DNA of 64,000 nt, from positions 1-64,000 of the forward strand of contig JBBPTG010000013.1 of assembly GCA_038093975.1 (NCBI GenBank). The letters run 5' to 3'. Numbering within the stretch: the first letter of the stretch is position 1; every line of letters starts with the position of its first letter. This document shows, piece after piece, positions 22,684-33,800 of the stretch. The DNA comes from Chalciporus piperatus. Lineage: Eukaryota > Basidiomycota > Agaricomycetes > Boletales > Boletaceae. The notes below the pieces were generated by a model. It did no database searches. It was given only the letters and a program-made list of their open reading frames with translations, and was not told where the DNA came from. The position numbers and the translations under genes were made by a program.

Positions 22684-23571
22684 ATGGGACTCCTCACAAT
22701 CATCAGGAAATGCCGTCAGAAAGAGAAAGAGATGCGGATTCTATTCCTGTAGGCTTGTAACCTCCTCGTGCCTTCAGCGTCCTCAACCCAGTGGCAGTGG
22801 TCTCGACAACGCCGGTAAAACCACGATTCTGAAGAAGATCAACGGCGAGAACATTTCAAGTATCAGTCCAACCCTCGGATTCAATATCAAGACGTTCATC
22901 CATAGAAAGTGAGTCCCAAAGCGACGTTCGGGTGCATCAAGAGTATGCTCAAACCGGTGCTGTTCCACATGTGATCCCACCTCTAGCTATACCCTTAATA
23001 TCTGTTTGTATCTCGTCTCTACCAATCTACATGATCGATATTTATGTCAACAGGGGACGTAGGAGGCCAAAGAACTCTTCGACCGTACTGGCGTAACTAT
23101 TTCGAGCAGACGGATGCCATCGTCTGGGTCGTAGACTCAGGAGATCGCATGCGAATTCAGGACTGCAAGGAGGAGCTCCACAATCTCCTTCTCGAGGATG
23201 TAAGATATAGTTGGTTCACTCACTCCTTTTCTGAGATTTACATACTCCCAGAGGTTATCTGGAGCATCGCTGCTTGTCTTTGCCAATAAGCAAGATATAC
23301 ATGGGTCAATGACTGACGAGGAAATACGTGAAGTAAGTAAGCACTGGTATATCCTCCGAATCAATTTTTGACCATACTACCCTCGTTTCAGCTACTTGAC
23401 TTACCTGGCATTAAATCCCATCACTGGAGGATTTGGCCATGCAGCGCGGTCACCGGCCAAAATTTAGTCGCTGGCCTTGACTGGATCGTTCATGATGTTG
23501 CGCATCGGTTATATTACAGTTCCACCACCCATAATCAGGCTAAGTACAGCCCAGGCCTAGCTGCAGCGTAA
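22684..23571 (+). CDS. ARL2: ADP-ribosylation factor-like 2 (ARL2)
   Basis: Small GTPase that works with tubulin cofactors in tubulin folding. The exons I read include 22684-22748, 22798-22908, a 17-nt micro-exon at 22987-23003, 23054-23199, an exon ending in EEIRE, and a last exon from LLDLPGI to 23571. The G motifs are complete: GLDNAGKTT (P-loop), [10 protein letters not shown] (switch I), WDVGGQR (G3), NKQD (G4) and CSAVTG (G5). The Trp and Asp of WDVGGQ fall on either side of the splice after the micro-exon. Gly2 is present (MGLL). The C terminus is about ten residues longer than human ARL2 (after HRLYYSS), which could be real or a missed terminal intron. Confidence 0.94.
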
Positions 23572-26500
23572 CACGGACTTTATCCGCCAAGATCCCATGT
23601 ATTCTCCGTCGTTTGCCAAGTTCCCCGCGTCAGTTAACTCCGCTCACACACTTAAACTCGGTTTCCGATAGGCTAGTCACATCTGAGGAATTGTCCAGAC
23701 CCGGGTTACTCGGGAGACGTCATGAACTTGCTTCATCTCAAACTCATTCCTGCATTTTTATGCCCGCTTGCGATTCCCATCGAGATAAATCCCCAGAATC
23801 GCTTCTTGAAGTTGTGTCTGTACAACCCAGATTCGAACAAGCGCTGTTCGCACGACCAAACCGGAGAACAGAGGAACTACTATCTGGCAGACTCGGACCA
23901 CCGTTGATCTTACTCCTGGATCGCTCGTGAACGACCGCTCCAGACCTCGACTCTTCATGCAGCTGCCTTCCTCGGTGGTGCAGCTTTGGAACTCAACAAA
24001 GCCGTCGGCCTATCGCCGCCATTGTCTCGCTGTTTTGTGATCGCGCTCAGATCCATACAAGGCCAAAAAGTCTGTTTGGTACGGTCGTTCAAAGCTGCTC
24101 TTCATAGCTGTACAACACGTAAAAGCTGGCTGCGGCGCTGTGGTTCTCTGACGAGATACATGATTCGAGGGTATGTAGGCTATGCCACGTGAGGGTAAGT
24201 CGATGCCCTCGGAACTTGAACATCCTTGCCTTGAGATGGCACATATTCGACTTCTAAGTTTCTGGCCTTCCAACGCCCTTACTTGCCTTGTTCTAGACAG
24301 CGGGCCTTCATCGGGGCACAGAGTGAATGACGGCGACGAATCCCCGTGGCGGGAACAAGCGAGGAGCTCACTGCAAGTCTGCAAGCATCTTCATCCTCTA
24401 CATATGACATCTTTGACCCAGGTTCACAAAGACCCGCTAAGGAGCAATACACCCGAGCTAACGTTGTCCGCGACTCGACTAAAGCCAGTTCCGCCTCCAT
24501 CGTGCATCCAGGCACGTCAAAAGTTACCATCCACGTCATGCGCTCAATTGCCGAAAGCCCAACTACTTGCAACGCCGCACACGTTACGGCATCCCAGAGC
24601 TCCTCGGTCGTGAAGCTGAAGATCAGTTGAAGATCAATACTATCGAAGGCGAATAGAAGCTGATTGACGACTAACCTCATTACGCCGCTGAAGAGGGGTG
24701 TGCCAGTGGTACCATACAAGAATGAAGACCGTAACGCGTACTATCGGCCCGCCACGATGCACAGAACAGTCTGGCCCGAGAAGTCCCTGATATTAAATTG
24801 ACGTAAATCATAAATCATCTCATGCTGCGTCCGAAGCAACTTCTGGTTTACCGGATATACCAGGGAAGATACACACCCTCGATCCCAAGGTCTGTCGCGG
24901 GGATGTGGGTGGACGGCATACAAGAGCTTTCTTCTCACAGGTACGACAGCGAAAGGGAGATAGGTTTTCCTTCTACCGAATGCATTATGATGCTAGGGGC
25001 GGAAGGCGGCCTTTTTTCATGCAAGCTGATGGAAGCTTGATGCATGATGGATTCATGAATGGACACCTCAGCGGCGCATCGTACGTCAGTATTAAGCTTT
25101 AACATTTCAATGTGGGCGTTCTCATCGACGGAGGACAGTTTCTCAAGGATAATGCAAGTATTGGCTACGATGGTAGGGCGAGCGATCAGGTATGTTCGCA
25201 ACGTGAGCTGCCCTGTCTACCACGTCAAAAACCAGCAGAAGTCCACATGGAAAGCTGCGCGAAATTTCCGTGCGAAAGCCAGCGCAATGCCCGTGTGTCG
25301 TATGACAGGAAAATCAGCTTTGCAGTGTCCGCACGCACCGTATCGCCCTGACGGAAGAAGGGATAATTACCAAGTGGCGTGAATGCAGCTCGGTGAGTGC
25401 GATCTTGTCGCAGGTTCTCAACAGAGACTCGGAGGGCTACGCTGAGAAACCAAACTGGTGCATCAGCGGGTGATCAGCGGGTCCAGCTTGAAGAAGGGCG
25501 GGGAGCGGCAACGGCAACGGCAAGGTGCCAACCTTCCCAACAGTTAGGACCACCTGACACCCGTGTGTGTATAGGTAACTGGATTTGCATGGGAGTCACG
25601 GAGACTGGCGGGTCCTGGAACCATACGATCGGAACGGGGTCGACGACCGTCGACCATTCATGCGAAGCAATCGATTTTTGTCACTCTGACGACTGATAAG
25701 ACAACGATAGCCAAAAAGCAAGTGTTGATTACAGACGAGGGTAGCGGACTGTGACTCGGAGATGATGAAGAGGAAAGTGTTCCACGTCCGTGAGGTAGGG
25801 CATATTGACGAAGGGGAGGAAATGACTCTGTCCAAGTCATAGTGGCCACTGGTAAGTTGCCACTAGTCTATTGTTTTCCCGACAGGATGATGGTGGCACC
25901 CGGCAATTGTTCTTTTGTGTGGAGTTGGGGCTTGCAACGCGGAACTCGAGCCGGGGCGATATCGCATTCCGATAAATTGCGCGACCACTCCAAGCAAACA
26001 TCATGATGTACATATTCTTGACATACTCAAAACGTCATGGCGAGACAAGGTTTATTTCCTAAACGCGGTGAGTGTCATTGTTGTGAGGAAATAGGAATAG
26101 CTCGTCCGAGTCACGGCTCATGGGGGGAGCATGATTATCGATTATCTCACAGCGACATTAAATCTACAGAACAATTGCAGTACGTCTCACACTGACATGT
26201 ACGTATGGTCCAAAATCATAAAACTTAGACACAACGCCACAGGATGGTCCATGTGCGATAGAACAATTGGAGAGGATGTCAATGGTGTGAAACCCCGGAA
26301 GGAGGAAATCGCGGGATCGAACCAGATTGAACCTGGGCGGTGACCCTGACGGCAACCTTGAGGCAATCCTACAAATCCTGGTGCAGGGAGCCACGCAAGA
26401 ACCACGTGGGAGTGAACGGGTCACCGTTTTTGGCGTTGACTGGTTTGTTCGGATTACCTTTTCGTCGTACTTGCGACTTCCCGATCGCTTCATGTTTCCT

Positions 26501-27014
26501 GCACACTCTTGCTTAGTAGATCTTCCTTTTTGTCGCGTGGGGAGCTGAATTCTCCTCCTTGGTGACAGAACTGATTACCCGTATGCTGCTTCACTCGGGA
26601 CATACAAGCTTGAGTGGGCCCGAATAATATTGCGGCGGAACCACATGCATTGAATTCAACGAGCCTAGTACGTCCGAATCACTTCTCCCATTTGGCAACG
26701 GATCTATGTTTCTCAAACACTTCCAGTTCCGTCAATGCACAGATCTCAGATCCACATCTACTTTTCCCGCGAATCCCTGGACGGGGACAAGTAGGCAATC
26801 TCTGTACCATCTATTTTTGCCGACTGCGATACAGAATAATTTCTGCATGTGCAAATATGTGATGTGACTGCTCATGGGTTGTGCCCGGGTGCACCGTATA
26901 AAGGGCCACCATGGTGTGGCCCAAGTACTCCCCCATCCACTTGTACTCCAGTGTATTTTCCTCCCCCTTAGCGGACACATATCCTACCGCTACCTCCCCT
27001 ACGTCTTCGTCACG
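23572..27014. other. 3.4-kb gene-poor region
   Basis: Apart from the CFA-synthase promoter at its right end, no gene is recognisable. The frame 24346-24630 (+), starting MAGTSEELTASLQASSSSTY, has fairly coding-like codons and is Ser/Thr-rich, but it resembles nothing I know and has no clear splice partners. Around 24905-25160 (+) frames such as RMHYDARGGRRPFFMQADGS look like the remains of a decayed gene, interrupted by stops. No terminal repeats were found. Confidence 0.35.
26897..26903 (+). promoter_or_regulatory. TATA box of the CFA-synthase gene
   Basis: TATAAAG lies 118 bp upstream of the ATG at 27015, with a CT-rich leader in between. Confidence 0.6.
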
Positions 27015-28943
27015 ATGTTGAACGCAACGACTTCTTCGTCTCTAACCTTCTCCTCAGCGGCCCACTTCTACCGCTCCCCCTCCTCACTATCCGTTGTATT
27101 CCCCAGCCCAAAGTCTGTCATATCTAGCTATGGTACGTGACGCCACAGCCCGTGATCATACCCTGTGTCTCACTTTGTTGACAGCGCGGAGCTCTGTCCT
27201 TGCGATCCTTGAAAAGGCTATCACGCGAGGATACTTGACTCTTGCCGACTCCGAAGGTGTTTACCACTATGGAACACGCTCCAAGGGTTGCAATGAGGTC
27301 TACCTCAAAGTGACCAACCCCGACTTCTGGACTCGCATCCTCTTGTTCGTGTTTGTCTTCTCTTTTAGTTATGCCCAAGCTAATGTGGCCCCAGCTCGCA
27401 GGATCTTGGTTGTAAGCATCAACGCTGTCATGTCACGTCCTGATCTGACGTATTTTCAGTCAGCGAAGCCTACATGGTAGGCGATGTCGAAGTCAGCAGC
27501 CTTAAAGCTGTCATGGATGTGCGTATTGTTCTATTGTGTCGAGATCTTCGGGCTCACGTGATGACAGCTTTGGCTTGAGAATGAGTCTGGCATGGATGGA
27601 TTGTCCTCAGCTATCAGTCGGGTAACCTCAGCCATTTCTGGGATAGCGAACGCGTTCATCGGACAGACACGCTCACGAGCCCGCTTAAACGCAATTGCAA
27701 GTTATGATCAATCTAATGAACTTTTCAAAGTATGTCCTATACCAAACCCTAGGAAATGGTTTTACCAATCACCGCATTTCCAGGCATTCCTTAGCAAAGA
27801 AATGATGTACTCGTGTGCATTGTGGAGCGACGCCGAAGGTGGTGTACGCGGAGATTTGACTGATGGTCCCTTCCCTGGCGATTTGGAGGCTGCACAGCTC
27901 CGCAAAATTCGCTACGTGCTCACGCAAGCCAAAGTAAAGCCAGGGGATCGGATCTTGGAATTTGGCTCGGGTTGGGGCGGTATGGCCATTGAGGTGACGC
28001 CATTTTTTTTTGTTCTTATCGGCAAGTCTAATATGTGATCGAAACTCAGGCGGCCCGGACATTCGGTTGTGAAGTTGATACCCTCACGCTGTCTAAAGAA
28101 CAAAAGGCTCTTGCAGAAGAGCGGATCAAGGAAGCGGGTCTTCAGGACCGCATCCGTGTTCATTTGATGGACTACCGCGAGATCCCTGCTGAATTCGAGA
28201 AAGCATTTGACGCCTTCGTCAGTATCGAGATGTTGGAGGTTAGTCAGTTACGGGTTCCACCTTCGGGACAATGTTGACACTTGAGCTGTTTTAGCATGTC
28301 GGATCCCAGCATTACCACAACTACTTCAAGCTTGTAGACTTTGCTCTGAAGTCGCAAAATGCGACTGTGGTCGTCAGCTCTTCGACCTTCCCTGAGTCAA
28401 GATACTCCCAATATCAGTGCGTGTCTCTGCAGCACTCCATGCCTTTGCTTCTGACTTAATGCCTCAGACCTGAGGACTTCATGCGTCGTTACATGTGGCC
28501 CAACTCCTGCTTGCCCAGTGCAACTGCACTGGCCGAAGCTGCCAACACTGGCTCACAGGGCAGATTTACTCTTGAGGGAGTTGAGAATCACGCTGCACGT
28601 ACGTCGCTTCGGCATGTTTTGCAGAATCGTCCTCTCATGTTTTTTTTCCTAATCCTAGATTACCCTCGAACTCTCCGCGAGTGGGGTCGTCGCCTGGAGG
28701 CAAATGTGCGACAGGATTTGATCGTCAAAGACTACCCCGCTTTGCGAGACCCTCATGAGTACGAGGCATTCAAACGAAAATGGCAATACCTTTTCGCGTA
28801 TGCTGGAGCTGGTTTCGCCAAAGGCTACATAACTTGTCACATGCTCACGTTTACAAGACCAGTAAGTGCTGAATCATGCGCTCGGTGATGGGTGTCTGAT
28901 GCAATTAATTACTCAGAATGACTGCCCGATTGTTTGTGATTAA
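27015..28943 (+). CDS. Cyclopropane-fatty-acyl-phospholipid synthase-like methyltransferase
   Basis: SAM-dependent enzyme that adds a methylene bridge (or a methyl group) to unsaturated acyl chains of phospholipids. The N-terminal CFA domain holds YLTLADSEGVYHYG and SEAYMVGDVEVSSLKAV; the SAM-binding motif I is ILEFGSGWGGMAIE; further conserved parts are CEVDTLTLSKEQKALAEERI, MDYREIP, FDAFVSIEMLEHVG and YQPEDFMRRYMWPN. A 10-nt micro-exon at 27402-27411 codes most of DLGF; the intron before it has two possible donors, the better one giving RILLF then DLGF. The last exon ends NDCPIVCD at 28943. The protein is soluble by sequence and has no evident signal peptide. The family is bacterial in type but widespread in Agaricomycetes. 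Confidence 0.9.
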
Positions 28944-30858
28944 ATCACGCTCGGGGATTTATTCGCCACTTCGTTCTTCCTGTACTCAACAGTTTACTGC
29001 ATCCCGCAAGACACCACAAAAATTTCAATTTATAAACTTCGTTCATAGATTGCCCGATGTACTTTTTCTTACAACCTTCACCATTCGTTCCTTTACCTTC
29101 GTTTTTCTATACTCGCCACACTTTTTAAGCCGTACTACACGGATTCATATCATACTGTATCACAATCTTCACATCACACAGTCTAGCTTACGATCTACAA
29201 TGTCATTTGATTTCTCGTATTCACGCAATTCAGTTGCCTCCAGTGCTGGAAAAAAACCCACTTTTCTCTTGCCGCTGTGTGCGAATACTTGACCAAGTCG
29301 CGAACCAGACTCAGTGACTCCTCCGACCTCGTCAACTACACCAGTTCACAACTTTAAATTATCACCGCGGGAGTGTCTTACCATGCTAAATCGCGTGCAT
29401 AATGTGCGAGCTGACATCTTGAAATCTAGTCCTCGGATACCACCGCGGCATCAAGATTGCATTTGACGCCTGCCGTACTACATGTCAACTTTAAAGTCAA
29501 GTCTCTCAGTGAGCGCGGTTAGGTAAAGCGATACACACGATTCAAGCATCATAGTTGTGTTGACGCGTAATCATGCTAGTATTCTCGTCCGCGAATGGGA
29601 ACCACCCCGTTCCATGGTCCCATTTGTGGTGCTGCCACTGGTGCATATACAAAGTCGGTGAGTCCGTGCCACAATACAGCATCGGTCAATGATGGAACTA
29701 AAGGGATTGGCTTGCACGAGTGATTTTTCTACCAAGCGAGCTGCGCATTCAGAGCGGGTACTCACGATGAGATCCTTGATGAAGGAAATTCAATCGCTGA
29801 TTCGAGCCTGGACTCAATAGTGACTCAATGCACCAAAACCCTCGGCACTGATCTCCCTAGGGTGATTTAATGGGCACCTATTTAGTTGTACCGGGGGTCA
29901 AATAGAGTGAGTACGGTATGTATTTAATCTGATTGGAGTACGGTTCCTGCGCCAATTCCTGCACTTCACTCTAGCTCACTCTTACAGCCGTTCAAGTTGA
30001 TGGGAACACACCTATCGACCCAACCATCCCAATTGTCAGCTTCTCCCCTTGTCAAAAAATAGGCGGGGTCCACGTCTCTTTTTGTTGTCCTATCGCGGTT
30101 GCCTGTTTACAGGGGTTCTGGATCGTCTTCCCGAATCAAAACAGAGCTGCGCCCGAGATGAGCACGCGCTTCGTAGTAAATGAAATGTTGACACGCAATC
30201 AATCCCTCTACATTAACACCGCAAATCTTCCGAGTGCCACAACGGAAGCGGCTGCGTGGAATTTCCTATGCAAAACTCTATCTGGAGAGGCTTGTGGACG
30301 GAACCGAATTTTGCTCACTCTTTGACAGCGGGGTGAAAGAGATAGAGTTTTGAGACTGCTTGACGGTGGGAGGGATATTCGAACGGAATCCATGGTAAGT
30401 CGCGGGCCGTCGGAGTAAGTTCGAGGTTTAGTCGAGAACGTTATGGTGTTCTTCCGACAGTCCCATGTTCTTTAAAGTGCAAACTTGAGTTCGCGTGGTG
30501 TGTATATGCACCACGATGATGCGGTGAGTCGAGCTTCCCTGGGGGTGCTGTAAGTTATATCCTGTTCTTCCCGAAGTTGATTTACGGACCATAGGTGAGC
30601 TCTATCATGATGATCGTATGGGGTGCTTATCAGTCGTGGTGGATAATCGAGTGCGCAGGAGGGCACCAATATTAGCTGGTTCACGCAGGAAAACGTTTCA
30701 AAGACACATCATTTGCACATGAGCATTGCGCGCGAGCGCATAACACATACATTTGCAGGTTCCGTATGGTGGCTATGGTATACGTGTAGACAGTGTGAGC
30801 TCAATAAGATAAAAAGGGGGGAAAAGCTATCCATAATGTGAACGGTATATCAGGTCGT
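28944..30858. other. 1.9-kb intergenic region between convergent genes
   Basis: No recognised gene. A small frame at 29200-29292 (+), MSFDFSYSRNSVASSAG, follows a CT-rich leader-like stretch but stops after 30 residues and resembles nothing known. The rest is AT-richer with only chance open frames. Confidence 0.4.
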
Positions 30859-33800
30859 CTAAGAAAGGGAACCGGTGGGGTCTAGTTTCGATGTCCATGT
30901 CTGAAGTTCCTTCAACGAGGGCGCAGCTAGCACATGCGAGTTGGCCGCCGTGAAAAGTGTAAAACAAAATTGTTTCTGCAGGTAGTCATTAGCCAAGAGA
31001 GTCGAAAGAGCATTACCCGTACTCACGCCGAGAAGAGCTTCCTTATTTGTGTCACACTCGATATTCATTCCTTGGAGGCTGACGATCCCGACTTCCTCGA
31101 GCTCGTTCGAACTCGTGTACACGTGGAGGTAGGGTCTACGGGCGACATGAGTGAAGACGTCGGGAGGGCAAAGGAAATAGGCATCACCGTCGGAGGACAA
31201 ACCAACGCTTGTCCCAGGTGTCCTGGCTGGCATCACTAAGAATCAGCAAGTATCCTTTCTTCGTCGGCCCATCACTGCAACAGAGAACAAATTATTACTG
31301 ACTGGGCCCCTGACAGAAGACCAGGACCCACCTGCGAGGAACTTGCGTGACGGTGGAGTTAAGTTTGACGCTCTCAACGGTGGCTCTGCTCGCGGCTGTT
31401 TTAGCAGCATGGCTGGGTTTATCCGTCTCTGACGGTACCTGACTGAGGACAATCTACAATAGAAAAGTATATTTTCAGAACCAGTTTCCAGGTTGTGTGA
31501 TCTGATCACGCTCGACTTACCTCGTCAGGATAACCAAAACGTCGTTGCCACATAGCCAACGTCTTTTGGAGCAACGTGTCAGAGCCCCACACCGCAGACC
31601 CAGATTGATCAGGCCGTGACATCGCGGAAGACGACGCCAAGACAACGCGTACTGCTTGGACGTCAGAAGCTCTTCTTTCTGTCTTGACAAGACGATTGTA
31701 GTCCTCCACGACCGAGATACCCCGTGGCCTCCAGTTCTGCAACACCTCCTCGCCGCGCACATACTTCTCCGAAGTATCGAGACGCCAAAGGTCTTGAGGC
31801 GAGCGCGTCAGGGGCGGCAAAAGACGGACTTTGAATATCGAACTCATCCTCGACAGAATCTTGCCTGAACTGAGGAACGTCAGGAAACGGCTGGGAGGAC
31901 GCGCGTCGCGCGTCTGCATTGTCACCGCGACGTCCATCGAAAACTGCACCGGCTCACTGCACGTCTCTACCGCCACAGCCCATTGCAGTTGCAGAATGAC
32001 GCGGTAAGGATTTGTGGTCACACGATTCAACAACACTGAATCGTGGATGCTCGAATCCCACAACGCCTCCGATGTCAACGATCCTGTCCCGTCTGGCTTG
32101 AACTCAACGGTTTGATCCGCAAGCAATGGAAGAGTGACCATAGCCTTCGAGGTTGATTCGTGTATTCGGCCCTTGGGATCCAGCAAACGCACGTTTCCCA
32201 GCCGGACTCTGGTCAGGTCTGTCCATGGGAGCTGAGGACCCGAGTCAGAAGAGAGCTCCAGGTAAATACGACGCTGTAACCCCTGGTGGAGGAAAAATGC
32301 CCCCGGATCAAGGCTTCCCTGGGAAACCACAGGTACAGGGACATACTCTCCGTCCGCGGCCAGCTCCTTGATCTGAACACGCGCCGCGACATCATGCATT
32401 TGCTCGATGACGAAATCGGTCTCTGATCTGCGCATGATTTGAGTATTCGAAGACGCGTTGTCAGCTTGGCTCGTGATGGATGGCGGACGTGGGTGAAGTC
32501 GTAGTTCGCGCATCTCGTCCCATCGTTCCAAGCGCTCCAAGTAGGTTGGCTTGACAGCAGCGAAGAACTCTATGGGAGCGTATCCTTGTCGCAAGTGGTT
32601 TAGGACCTTGGTAGGAGCGACAATAGAGAACGTCCGCCGGAACTTGAGTTCCGACAGTGAAGATGTTTCCGTATCAAGCACAGAGGAAGAGAATATCTCC
32701 TCGTTCGCAAGTGACGGTCCCACGAACGACGATAATCGCACCTGTAAATGTAGGGCTGCGAAGTCGTGGGATGAGAGTCCTTTGATAGAATCAATTGTTA
32801 AGAAAAAGCTGATCTTGCTCCCCGGAGGCAATAGTGATGGAGCGGGAGAGGCGGGCCTAGTTGAGGCAGCGGATCCGGATCCGTGCTTTGAGGACATTTG
32901 GATTACACTGGAGATTTTGAGGTCCACCCTGCACGACCCGATTGCTTCTGCCGTGTAGCGGCAAAATATCGGTACGACGGAGGACGAGGAAAGGCGACGC
33001 GAGAGAGGAGCCAAGGATATGAGAGCATTTCCAATAAACGAGAACTGTGGAGGAGGGGAGTCGTAAAAGGGCTTGTCGGAGCTAAAGTGTTGAGTATATG
33101 ATGGTCTGTCGATATAGGTCGTTAAATTTCGCATTCGTTGGAGTTGCTGTTGGAGTCGGTCTAAAGACCAGGTATAGATGGCACAATGTTTTTTGTCGAG
33201 AACTTTGATAGCAACGGACGGCTGTGTAGCGGAGGCCAGTCGGGGATCGGCAACGTCCCCGAACCCATCGAGACTTCCAATGTTATCCACGCCCGAGGTC
33301 GGCGCTGCCAGAGAGCCACCAGACGCAACGGTAAAATTATAAGAAACATCTTTGCCGAGTTCCTTGCTGTAAAAATCAAATTGGTAAATTATCAACCTTC
33401 TTTGCTTTTCAAAGGGCGAAGAACCCCCAAACCTGATAACGGTTGCCTCTTTCACAAGGACGGCATTAGATAAAATGGTCTCAGCCATGGAAAAGGACCG
33501 ATGGGCCCGCCATTTATCCAGTACCTTGCGTATCAAACGTAACTGCTTTGCCGTGTAGATGACTGGGTCGAATCCGACGATATCGTCTTCCGATTCCCCA
33601 TGCGCACGTGCGTTGATTAGCCGCCGGAGTTGTTGTTGAACCATCTTCAACTGGTGCTTCATGTGGTCCTTTTCCACCTTCAAGTCCTCAGCCTCGTTTG
33701 ACTCCGATATCGCCTGGAGTCGAGACTCAAGCTGGTGCTGAACGTACTTGAGGGGACCGTCCATGTCAGGACTACCATGGCCAGCATCGACGCTTGTATC

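Noticed and set aside
24279..24719. 146-codon minus-strand frame in the gene-poor region
   Set aside because: It overlaps equally long frames on the other strand, lacks splice partners and resembles no protein family.
26290..26345. tRNA-like B box (GGTTCGATCCC on the minus strand)
   Set aside because: The T-stem pairs poorly and no matching acceptor stem, D arm or A box lies at the right distance.
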